Assembly: GCA_016788865.1 (NCBI GenBank)
Contig: JAEUSB010000007.1
Span: 17,973-81,972 of the forward strand
Direction: 5' to 3'
From: Leptospirales bacterium
GTDB taxonomy: Bacteria; Spirochaetota; Leptospiria; Leptospirales; Leptonemataceae
DNA: 64,000 nucleotides
Shown: positions 34,090 through 41,824 of the stretch, in pieces
How positions within the stretch are numbered: the first letter of the stretch is position 1
How the letters are laid out: every line of letters begins with the position of its first letter
Translations under genes and position numbers: made by a program
The notes under the pieces: model-generated
Database searches by the model: none
What the model saw: only the letters and a program-made list of their open reading frames with translations
Told to the model about the DNA's origin: nothing

Positions 34090-35718
34090 TTGACCTCTTC
34101 TGTGGAGAATCCATACATTAAGCCAATGCAAAGGGGACTTGCGCGTCTTCTGGCGCTGGCCAATCGCAATCCGGTTTCGCAAACCTATGGATGCCTGGAC
34201 CGAAACTACTGGCACTTCAAGACCATCATTGATTTCCCTTGTGCCACATACCAGCACCCCGTCCTGGGCCTGGCGCAGCTTCGCAGCAACGGCTTTGCAC
34301 AGGCACAGAGCTCGTTTGTCTCGGAAACAATCCGCGCCGCGATTCTCTACTGGTGTAAAATTCAAAACCGCGACGGATCATTCAATGAGTACTACGAGAA
34401 TGATCGAAGCTTCTGTCCCGGAGCCTTCACAACCTTTGGCATTGCTCATGCATTCATGAACTCCCAGGATTTATTCACTGAGGCAGAAAGCAGTGCGATA
34501 CAAAAAGCGCTCGTGAAGAGTGCCATGTGGCTTGCCGGCCATGCGTTCACTGTTGTTCAGAATCAAATGATAGCATCAATGGTTTCGCTGTTTCTGGTTT
34601 CGCGAATCACGTCAAACAAGGATGTCCAGGCAGCATTTGAAAAAAGACGTGCGGAGATTCTACAAAGTCAGACCGACGAAGGTTGGTTTCCCGAGTACGG
34701 AGGCGCGGACACTGGATATTCATGGAAAGCAATGGATTTGTTCTGCATCTATTTGCAACAGAATAGAGAAGACCAAGAGGTTGTACGGGCTACGCAAAAG
34801 CTGGCTGATTTTCTGGTCAATTTTACCCATCCCGATGGAACAATGGGAGGAGACTATTGCAGCCGAGCGACACAGCATATCTTTCCATTCTCGCTTGAGT
34901 TCCTTTCCAATTCTTTTTCGACACCTGCGGTTGAGCATTTGAAATCATGGTTTGTTGATCAGAAAGATTCCATGATCGACATGACAAGCGTCGACGAAAA
35001 GTATCTGGCCTACTTCTATTTCAACTCATACTCGCTCGCCACATTGGCCTGGAAAAAATCACCAGCGACGGATCTCTGGAAGAAAACAAAATTTCCGGAT
35101 CTGGTTCGCTTGAACGAAAGCAATTTGCTCAGGGCCCGTGTGGGTGATATCACTGCATGGGTCGATTGTGGTCGAAACGGTGTATGCAGAATATACCAGG
35201 GAACGAAATTGCTGTACGCGGATTCGGGCTATGTGGCAAGAGCAGACGGAGCCATCGTGGCCAGTCAGTTAGGCAGCTCAGTTGCCGAGGTCAAATCAGC
35301 AGAGCATCTGCTACAGATACAAACAAAGGGCGCGGCTGGAAAGGTCGATGACACTTTACCATTGCGTCGTTGGATCGTGTTGTTCAAACTCGTTTGCAAA
35401 ACAGTATTGCGCTTTGATAGCTTGAGTTACTGGTTCAGCGTCTTTATCAAGAAAAGTCGCGTAGCCCGTAAAACCCCGAGTACCGTCCAGATGGAGCGGT
35501 CCATCGAGATAAGCACGAAAGGCGTCACCATTCGCGACTCGATCACAGCACAGAGGAGCCTGGATGAAGTGAGGCTGACGCATTTCTGGACCTGCGTTCA
35601 CAGCCCTTCGGGTCGATTTGTTCCCTTGCCTTACCTTGAGCCGCTAACCTTTGAGTACTCATCCACGCTTTCAGGAAAATCCCACGAATCCAGAGTCACG
35701 TGCGAAACCACAGGATGA
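34090..35718 (+). CDS. Alpha/alpha-toroid-like protein, possible polysaccharide-related enzyme
   Basis: A 542-residue soluble protein. The first 330 residues look like a helical toroid with repeated hydrophobic helix pairs and Gly/Tyr-rich turns: QNRDGSFNEYYENDRSF, DEGWFPEYGGADTGYSWKAM, and FTHPDGTMGGDYCSRATQH. The last 200 residues are beta-rich (ISTKGVTIRDSITAQRSLDE). This layout recalls heparinase II/III-like or prenyltransferase-like toroids in polysaccharide clusters, but I see no certain catalytic signature. TTG 34090 is used; ATG 34126 is a possible start. It probably shares a transcript with the radical SAM gene. Confidence 0.75.
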   Translation: MTSSVENPYIKPMQRGLARLLALANRNPVSQTYGCLDRNYWHFKTIIDFPCATYQHPVLGLAQLRSNGFAQAQSSFVSETIRAAILYWCKIQNRDGSFNEYYENDRSFCPGAFTTFGIAHAFMNSQDLFTEAESSAIQKALVKSAMWLAGHAFTVVQNQMIASMVSLFLVSRITSNKDVQAAFEKRRAEILQSQTDEGWFPEYGGADTGYSWKAMDLFCIYLQQNREDQEVVRATQKLADFLVNFTHPDGTMGGDYCSRATQHIFPFSLEFLSNSFSTPAVEHLKSWFVDQKDSMIDMTSVDEKYLAYFYFNSYSLATLAWKKSPATDLWKKTKFPDLVRLNESNLLRARVGDITAWVDCGRNGVCRIYQGTKLLYADSGYVARADGAIVASQLGSSVAEVKSAEHLLQIQTKGAAGKVDDTLPLRRWIVLFKLVCKTVLRFDSLSYWFSVFIKKSRVARKTPSTVQMERSIEISTKGVTIRDSITAQRSLDEVRLTHFWTCVHSPSGRFVPLPYLEPLTFEYSSTLSGKSHESRVTCETTG

Positions 35719-35811
35719 CGCGCTAACCGATTGGATGTTTATTCGTTCGCGCATTTCTGCGTATCGTTCGCTTCGTTCAATTTGCCGTTTCTAAGGTTTG
35801 AGCGTTCATTC

Positions 35812-36672
35812 TCAGAGATAGCGCTTTCGCCAGTTTTCGATGCGTGCCAGCTTCTCCTGGCAAGCGTCCCGGGTCACGCCCAGGCTTGCGCGAGAATCTT
35901 TGAAAAACTGACGTTGATTTGAAGGATGTTTGAGCATTTCTTCTTCGGGAACATTTTCCGTCATATGCCTGAGGTCCTCTGCATACTTGAGGAGACGCGC
36001 AAAGGAATCCGCAAGGCGATCCTGCCATTCCCAGCGCCGCATTGATTCCAGTTTCATGGGCTCATCTGCAATGGAGTCCAGAACCTTTCGCTTCTCCGGT
36101 GCAACGCGAATCATTGCCGCATGAATCGATGGAGGTCTTCCGAGCCACTCCTTGCAGACGGTGATTGACTCATCCGCCTTGCGCCACGCTTCGCGTTCAA
36201 TATCGCGCGAAAGGTCCATGAACTCCTGCGTCAGCACGTTCTCAAATACCCGTGACTGTCTGAGTTTTGTCATGGAAGCTTGCTGGCTCTCCTTGAGCCG
36301 TGGCAATTCTGCGAGGCATTCTTCTACAAACTTCTGCTCATGAAAGACTTCGTCGTCTGGAATGAACGGCGTTGACGATTGAGAAGACTCTTCCTCCAGA
36401 ACGCTTTCGGACACAGAGCCAGTTGCCGCTGTCCGATCAGGAGTCTTCTTCTTGTCTTGAATGATCGTTTGCTGAAGACGTCTGGCTTCAAGTCGATTGG
36501 AGACTACCTGAACAATTTCGGGTCTGCGTGTCTTGAGATTAAAGCGCAGGGCGTAACGATTTCCCTGGCGATCTATGAATCGCTTGTCCATATCCCGAAC
36601 TGATATCTTTAGCACATCGATTTCATCGATGGACTCAATGGGTATATAGTTATGCTGCAACAGACCACCCAC
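35812..36672 (-). CDS. Hypothetical cytoplasmic protein
   Basis: A 286-residue protein I do not recognise. The first 65 residues are beta-rich (IDEIDVLKISVRDMDKRFID, NRYALRFNLKTRRPEIV), then a low-complexity Ser/Thr/Glu stretch, then a long charged helical region to the end (EEEMLKHPSNQRQFFKDSRA). No membrane segment. The start is GTG 36672, and the DUF4015 gene ends 41 bases before it in the same direction, so they are likely cotranscribed. Confidence 0.72.
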   Translation of the reverse strand: MGGLLQHNYIPIESIDEIDVLKISVRDMDKRFIDRQGNRYALRFNLKTRRPEIVQVVSNRLEARRLQQTIIQDKKKTPDRTAATGSVSESVLEEESSQSSTPFIPDDEVFHEQKFVEECLAELPRLKESQQASMTKLRQSRVFENVLTQEFMDLSRDIEREAWRKADESITVCKEWLGRPPSIHAAMIRVAPEKRKVLDSIADEPMKLESMRRWEWQDRLADSFARLLKYAEDLRHMTENVPEEEMLKHPSNQRQFFKDSRASLGVTRDACQEKLARIENWRKRYL

Positions 36673-36713
36673 CCGGAAAAGAATCCTCTGGCTTCCCGGG
36701 TCTCAAAGCCAGA

Positions 36714-38096
36714 TCAGCGTGAGGCCGATGCGGGTTTTCTCTTCCCCTGCTCCTTCTTCAGCGCCTCAACAGCCGCAAAAAATGGTCCATACGTATTGGC
36801 CGCATGCCAGACAACGTACCCATCACCTCCACTGTCTTCGGAAGCGCGCAACTGTGCTTTTATATAATCGGTCAAATTCAGTCCGGACTCATGCACACGC
36901 ATGGGGAATCCCTGGATATAGGCTATTACACGCGTAGAGCCTGAGCGTGCCCTGGAAGCCCGCACTCCATCATAGATTGTCTTGTACGGGTCTTTCCTGC
37001 GATCCAGCTCCCCGTAAAAGTGCGACGGATAAAGCATTGGATAAAGCGTATCCAGGTGAGATGAAAAGAGCTCAATCTTCTGACCAATGATGTCATCGTT
37101 ATTGAAAACGACACGGCCAAAGATGTCCGCGCCAACCCGGATTCCATACGGACGCAAGCGGTCCGTTGCCATCTTGAGAATACCACCCACGGTTCTATAT
37201 CGTTGCGCCAGTCCGACGCGGGAAAGGTTGCGGTTATCCGCAAATCGAATGTAGTCCAGTTGAACTTCCATGAACCCCATTCGAGCCGCATTCTCCGCTG
37301 CTCGGAGCACAGATTCGAGCTTTGTTAAGGATGGTGGATACGTATCCAGACCGCCTTGAAAACAAACCACCCGGGCGACCATATAAAACCCATAAGACCG
37401 GGCCAGTTTCATAAAGGCTTCCGGAGGCATCCGCTCTACTGCTATGTGGTCTTTGCCGACCAGCTGGACGTCTACAACCAGAGTGTTCATCCCGGCGTTT
37501 TTTGAGGCCCGAAGCAATGGCTCGTACATGGACGGAATGCGAATGACTTCGTTGGTAATATAGATTCCGCGATAGAAGCTGGGGTCATCGTGAACAAAAA
37601 GGGTCCTGGGGGTGGGGTCCAGATTGGTTGGAAATCCGGCCACAGGGCGGCTGTTTTCGATGTCCAGAGTGGCTTTTTGGCGGTCTGCCGCACGGCGTTC
37701 GGCGGCCTTACGTTCCGTATTTTTGCTTTCGCTGGCCTTGTCCTTGCGGTCCTGGCGCGCTGCGTTCGCCACGCGATCGCGTGCAGGTCGGGATTTCCCG
37801 GCCTCTTCCCTATCGATTTGCAGGGCTCGATCGCTTGCAACCTCTTCCTGCTTCTTGCGGTCTTCGATTGGCCCTGGGATGCGCGGAATATCAGAAACAT
37901 CGCCCCCCATGCTGCGCAAGAGCGCATCGGCCCCGGCATCATTTGAATCCTTGAATCCGGCCTGTGCGAACAATCCAAACGCGAGCACACCGCCGGCCAG
38001 GGTCAGCCCCCCAAGAATTCGTCGGGATATCTTCGTCGAGAAGAGGATCCGGGCTTTACGATATTGCTGCATGATATAATGTATCGGATGATTCAT
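36714..38096 (-). CDS. DUF4015 putative glycoside hydrolase, membrane-anchored
   Basis: A 460-residue protein. From ATG 38096 a basic N-terminus is followed by one transmembrane helix (ILGGLTLAGGVLAFGLFAQA), then an Arg/Lys/Glu-rich linker of about 100 residues, then the DUF4015 (GHL13-like) TIM-barrel domain: FYRGIYITNEVIRIPSMYEP, NTLVVDVQ, MEVQLDYIRFAD, ADIFGRVVF, DTLYPMLYPSHF and GDGYVVWHAANTYG. The domain is related to GHL families of putative glycosidases. The domain should face the periplasm and act on an unknown glycan. Start could also be ATG 38072. Confidence 0.85.
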   Translation of the reverse strand: MNHPIHYIMQQYRKARILFSTKISRRILGGLTLAGGVLAFGLFAQAGFKDSNDAGADALLRSMGGDVSDIPRIPGPIEDRKKQEEVASDRALQIDREEAGKSRPARDRVANAARQDRKDKASESKNTERKAAERRAADRQKATLDIENSRPVAGFPTNLDPTPRTLFVHDDPSFYRGIYITNEVIRIPSMYEPLLRASKNAGMNTLVVDVQLVGKDHIAVERMPPEAFMKLARSYGFYMVARVVCFQGGLDTYPPSLTKLESVLRAAENAARMGFMEVQLDYIRFADNRNLSRVGLAQRYRTVGGILKMATDRLRPYGIRVGADIFGRVVFNNDDIIGQKIELFSSHLDTLYPMLYPSHFYGELDRRKDPYKTIYDGVRASRARSGSTRVIAYIQGFPMRVHESGLNLTDYIKAQLRASEDSGGDGYVVWHAANTYGPFFAAVEALKKEQGKRKPASASR

Positions 38097-38241
38097 AGTT
38101 TGCTTCAAACACGCTTTTGCGTGATAATGGACCAGATTTCTATAGGACCCTCCCCTGAAAACCCAAATCAAAATGTGATTCCCGCCCGGCGTGCTTGCTA
38201 GAATTCGGAAGAATCGGCAGTGCGAACCGCTGAGCAGCTAT

Positions 38242-38658
38242 ATGACGTTTATTGAACTAGGCATGAGCGAAGGATCGATGCTCGTGAACCCCTTTGCGGT
38301 TCGCTCAGCAACTCCCGTAACAGACGGTCAGGGAGCCACCCTGCATTATCTCCTCGAGTTTGTAGACGGAACCAATCTCAAAGTAGATTCACCGCGCGAC
38401 ATGGATTTGATTCACAAATACCACGCTATGTTTACGCATACGCGCACTTCTGGGAAGACCGTCATGACTTCGCAAGGATCGTTTCATTCGGTGAACGTCA
38501 ACATTATCCAGAACTATGAGTCAGTTGAGTCAAGGGTTGGGAATATTCGCCTGGTCATCATCACATTTTACGGTGGAGAAAAGCGAATCTACGACAGTGA
38601 GTACGATATCAACGTACTGCAACATTGGATTCGTTCCCAGAACGTAATCGTTAAGTAA
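38242..38658 (+). CDS. Hypothetical small protein
   Basis: A 138-residue protein from ATG 38242; a longer in-frame start at 38191 exists but has no better ribosome binding site. No signal or membrane segment. The sequence is beta-rich, with ATLHYLLEFVDGTNLKVDSP, a central HAMFTHTRTSGK and the closing FYGGEKRIYDSEYDINVLQH. No family recognised. It diverges from the DUF4015 gene and converges with the crotonase gene. Confidence 0.62.
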   Translation: MTFIELGMSEGSMLVNPFAVRSATPVTDGQGATLHYLLEFVDGTNLKVDSPRDMDLIHKYHAMFTHTRTSGKTVMTSQGSFHSVNVNIIQNYESVESRVGNIRLVIITFYGGEKRIYDSEYDINVLQHWIRSQNVIVK

Positions 38659-38700
38659 TACCTACCAACAGAACGCACAACTTCAAGGATCAAACTGAAG

Positions 38701-39474
38701 TCATGGATTCTGAAATTTGGGTCTGCGCCTCTCCATAACCGCAGACAACCCCTCGACAAAATTACCCTCCAGGAAGGTGGCAAATTTCTGGTCGCGTTCC
38801 CTTAAATATGCGTCAAACTTCTGAATGGTGGGGAGTCGCAGATTCTCTTTAACCGAACGAATACTGGCAAGCGGGAGTTCAAACAATGATCGCAAATACT
38901 TCTCAGATTCTTCCCTCAATCGATCCGCAGGAAGAACTCGGTCCGCAAGGCCTATGCGCAGACATTCTTCCGGTTTGTAGCGTTCCGAAAGCATTGCAAT
39001 TTGTCGCAGATGCTGGGGCCCGGTGATACTCTGAATTATGTCAAGTAATACGTCCGGGATGGTCAGACCAACGCGCACCTCAGAGAAACAATAGGAATAC
39101 TTGCCCTCTGCCAGAAAACGAAAATCGGTAAGTACACCGATGACGGCGCCACCCGCCATAGCATGCCCGGCGATGGCGCTGAGCGATGGCTTTGAAAAAG
39201 CGTAGAGGTTTCTTGCAAACATTAGAAACCCCAGAAACGTTTCCATGCGGGCCTGCTTGCTCATTGGTATAAGAGCCTCGGGGTCGAGGCCGTTTGAAAA
39301 AAAAGACTCTGCTGAAGAATCGATCAACAATGCCCAGCAGTCCGGATTCTTATCGAGGTCCATCACGGCCCGATTCAGGTCCTTGATGAAATCGGGACTG
39401 AGTGCGTTCAAAGGTGGCCGCGTCAGCGTCAGACGAGCAAGATGATCATCTATTTCAACTTTCAGGTTTGCCAT
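38701..39474 (-). CDS. Enoyl-CoA hydratase/isomerase family protein (crotonase fold)
   Basis: A 257-residue crotonase-superfamily enzyme acting on acyl-CoA thioesters. LARLTLTRPPLNALSPDFIK is the N-terminal family pattern, SFFSNGLD the first oxyanion-hole loop, and SAIAGHAMAGGAVIGVLTDF the GG(A/G) second loop. The typical catalytic Glu pair of hydratases is not obvious (FSEVRVGLTIPDVLLDIIQS has Glu at one position), so isomerase or other activity is possible. GAGGA lies 6 bases before ATG 39474, deciding the start over ATG 39480. Confidence 0.88.
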   Translation of the reverse strand: MANLKVEIDDHLARLTLTRPPLNALSPDFIKDLNRAVMDLDKNPDCWALLIDSSAESFFSNGLDPEALIPMSKQARMETFLGFLMFARNLYAFSKPSLSAIAGHAMAGGAVIGVLTDFRFLAEGKYSYCFSEVRVGLTIPDVLLDIIQSITGPQHLRQIAMLSERYKPEECLRIGLADRVLPADRLREESEKYLRSLFELPLASIRSVKENLRLPTIQKFDAYLRERDQKFATFLEGNFVEGLSAVMERRRPKFQNP

Positions 39475-39480
39475 GCACAA

Positions 39481-39855
39481 TCCTCAAACATATGGAAACC
39501 TGGTCTGCGATTTTTTTTCTCAGGCAAATGGGAAAGCACAGGCCGTCGAGTGCGCATGAGTCAATGGCGCATGCGTTATTTCACGCCGCCCGCCTGACGT
39601 CGCGCGTCCATGCGGCATCTCATCGTGTGGGAGCAGCCCCGGAAAACGCTTTCACGCGGTTCAGGTGGTCAGAGCACCGATTCAGGTTATAATTGGAATG
39701 ATCGAAGGGAGTCTGGTGATGACACACGCTCTGAACGACACACGCGTCTATGGCCGAATGGTGAAGCCAATAAAGAAACTCGCGTTGAACTTTTAAACGG
39801 TGGGTCTGACGCATGTTCTGCGGTTCAGTTTCCGCCTGTCCACTTTACATAATCC
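39481..39855. other. 375-base stretch without a convincing gene
   Basis: Between the crotonase gene and the sugar dehydrogenase gene no reading frame has a ribosome binding site and coding-like composition. A TATAAT box (39688-39693) precedes a 32-codon frame at 39699-39797 by 5 bases; a -35 element is not clear. The segment from about 39659 resembles a tRNA D-arm, but no T-arm follows. It may be decayed sequence or hold an unrecognised RNA. Confidence 0.5.
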
Positions 39856-40956
39856 TCAAGGCGCAAGCCGCTTGATCTCACCCGAATACAGAACCACGTA
39901 GATCTCGCCGTCCTGGTCTTCTCCAAAACTCGAAATTGGACCCGCTTTTCGAAAAAGGACAAACGCGTTCCCGGCTTTCTTTCCGCCCCGCACCCGGAAG
40001 GCCCAGATAGTGCCCGAACCAAAATCACCAAATATGTAATGCGAAACCAATCCTGGAAGTTTCTTACCACGATACACATAACCACCCGTTATACTGACGC
40101 CATCCTCCCGCCCGTACGAATGAATCGGCAGCACCAGACCTGAGCGCGAGCAATTCGCAGGCTTATAGCAGAGGTCCGCCTCCATCACATTCCAGCCAAG
40201 ATTATCGCCGGGGCGCACAAAGTTGATTTCCTCCTTTTTGTTCTGTCCAACGTCGGCGACATACATATCGCCGGTAAGTCGATCGAGACTAAAGCGCCAC
40301 GGGTTTCTCAGTCCATACGCGTAAATCTCGCCCGCTATCCCTGGTTTATTGGCAAATGGATTGTCCCCTGGTATTGAATACGGGGTTACCGCACCCGGTG
40401 TGGGCTTAATGCGAAGAATCTTTCCCAGGAAAGTGGTCTTTTTCTGTCCGTTTCCAAATGGATCGCCGGCCGACCCGCCGTCACCGGTTCCGATGAATAG
40501 TGTGCCGTCCCGCTTGAAAATAAGCAACCCTCCGTTGTGATTGGGGAAAGGTTGGCCAAAGCGCATGAGAACTCGCTTCTCCGGGCTGCTTGCCTTCAGA
40601 TTGCGCACCGGAATGGCCGCGATGATCGTTTCAAGTGCATTGCCGCTGCCGGCAGTGTAGTTCACGTAAAGAAATGAGTCATTCACCTGATCAAAATCAG
40701 GCGCCAATGCACCTGAAAGTAGACCCATTTCGCCGCCGGATCTGACTTCATTGCGGATATCAATAAGTGTTTTCCCGTCGCAGATGATTCGACCGGCCTG
40801 TTCTACAACACACATACCCAGGCGTTTCGAGAAAAACACTTGAACCGGTTGCACAAAGCCCTTTGCCACGGGCGAAAGGGTATACGCCTGCAACGGATAA
40901 ATCGAAGCGAAAAGAATCGCCCTCGCAAAAAGACGGCAGATTTTTTTTTTGGTCAT
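39856..40956 (-). CDS. PQQ-type sugar (glucose/sorbosone) dehydrogenase, exported
   Basis: A 366-residue protein with a signal peptide (FARAILFASIYPLQA) and a six-bladed glucose/sorbosone dehydrogenase propeller. FPNHNGGLLIFKRDGTLFIG has the catalytic His, GTGDGGSAGDP the metal and substrate loop, and GEIYAYGLRNPWRFSLDRLT the PQQ-contact Arg region. Family members oxidise aldoses, passing electrons through PQQ; whether this strain makes PQQ cannot be judged here. The fourth to sixth codons form part of a run of ten A, a potential slippage site. Confidence 0.9.
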   Translation of the reverse strand: MTKKKICRLFARAILFASIYPLQAYTLSPVAKGFVQPVQVFFSKRLGMCVVEQAGRIICDGKTLIDIRNEVRSGGEMGLLSGALAPDFDQVNDSFLYVNYTAGSGNALETIIAAIPVRNLKASSPEKRVLMRFGQPFPNHNGGLLIFKRDGTLFIGTGDGGSAGDPFGNGQKKTTFLGKILRIKPTPGAVTPYSIPGDNPFANKPGIAGEIYAYGLRNPWRFSLDRLTGDMYVADVGQNKKEEINFVRPGDNLGWNVMEADLCYKPANCSRSGLVLPIHSYGREDGVSITGGYVYRGKKLPGLVSHYIFGDFGSGTIWAFRVRGGKKAGNAFVLFRKAGPISSFGEDQDGEIYVVLYSGEIKRLAP

Positions 40957-41029
40957 GGGAATTTTTTTATTCTAAAAAATAGGATGCTTCTTTTAGGAAG
41001 CAATTTCCTGTATCATACCAGGTGAGCAA

Positions 41030-41824
41030 TTGATCCGTTGGAATTTTTTAACTGACAGTCTGGAATCAGACGCGCTGTATCTCGACTGTAGATCAGAGGA
41101 AAGCTACGAAGCTTCCACCGTTCGCGGTGCGATTGGCACTGCTTTCATCAAGAAACCGTATGGTTCTGGTGCGGCTTCGCTTGCAAAACTCGGTGGGTTT
41201 CTCACAGATCTCAAGAAGAAAACAGATACCAAATCGACCATCATCTGCTTCGATGAGGGAGAGGGTATGTACGCCTGTCGGATGACCTGGGTTCTCCTGG
41301 GCATGGGTGTGAATGCGAAAGTCCTGGGGAAGAAGTTTGAAGAAATTCCAAAGGAATGGTTAGGCAAAGGTGCAGAGCAGCTCGCATCGGAACCTGGCAA
41401 GGCAGTTCAGGTAAAAACAGTCACCACAATAAGCCAGCTCCAAAAGGATCTAACTCGCGTTCAATTGATTGATGTGCGCACAATTGACGAGTACAGCGGC
41501 CGGTTGCCTCGTATGACAAATCCGGATATCGGTGGAATCTGCGGCAGGATTCCGGGCAGCGTTCACTGGGACTGGCTTTCATTGTATGACGGCGAGGGGC
41601 GCATTCGATCACGCGAAGAGATCATGAATCAAATTCGCGAAATTGGACTTATCCCGGAGCGCCCAACCGTCTTATATGATTACAACGGGGCACGTTCTTG
41701 TACAACAGCGCTTTTATTGAGCAGGTGTGGATATAGACAGGTTAGTGTGTATCTGGGATCGTGGATGGAATGGAGAAAAACAGATCTACCAAAGCAGCAC
41801 GTAAGGGTCTGGGGCAAGGATTGA
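41030..41824 (+). CDS. Tandem rhodanese-domain protein without canonical active-site Cys
   Basis: A 264-residue protein with two rhodanese domains in thiosulfate/mercaptopyruvate sulfurtransferase layout. Domain 1 has ALYLDCRSEESYEASTVRGA, domain 2 has VQLIDVRTIDEYSGRLPRM and IPGSVHWDWLSLYD. The loop where the catalytic Cys should be reads LYDYNGARSCTTALL, so the Cys position is Asp or Tyr; the next Cys is five or six residues later. It may use that Cys or be non-catalytic. TTG 41030 follows AGGTGAG. Its stop overlaps the metG start as TTGA. Confidence 0.85.
   Translation: MIRWNFLTDSLESDALYLDCRSEESYEASTVRGAIGTAFIKKPYGSGAASLAKLGGFLTDLKKKTDTKSTIICFDEGEGMYACRMTWVLLGMGVNAKVLGKKFEEIPKEWLGKGAEQLASEPGKAVQVKTVTTISQLQKDLTRVQLIDVRTIDEYSGRLPRMTNPDIGGICGRIPGSVHWDWLSLYDGEGRIRSREEIMNQIREIGLIPERPTVLYDYNGARSCTTALLLSRCGYRQVSVYLGSWMEWRKTDLPKQHVRVWGKD

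Noticed and set aside
32459..35718. Hopanoid or bacteriochlorophyll-type cluster around the radical SAM enzyme
   Set aside because: No squalene cyclase or other pathway gene is nearby; the toroid-like neighbour lacks a recognisable cyclase motif.
39655..39705. tRNA-like segment (GTTCAGGTGGTCAGAGC with a following 5-bp stem)
   Set aside because: The D-arm and a stem can be drawn, but the anticodon loop would be 10 bases and there is no T-arm or matching acceptor stem.
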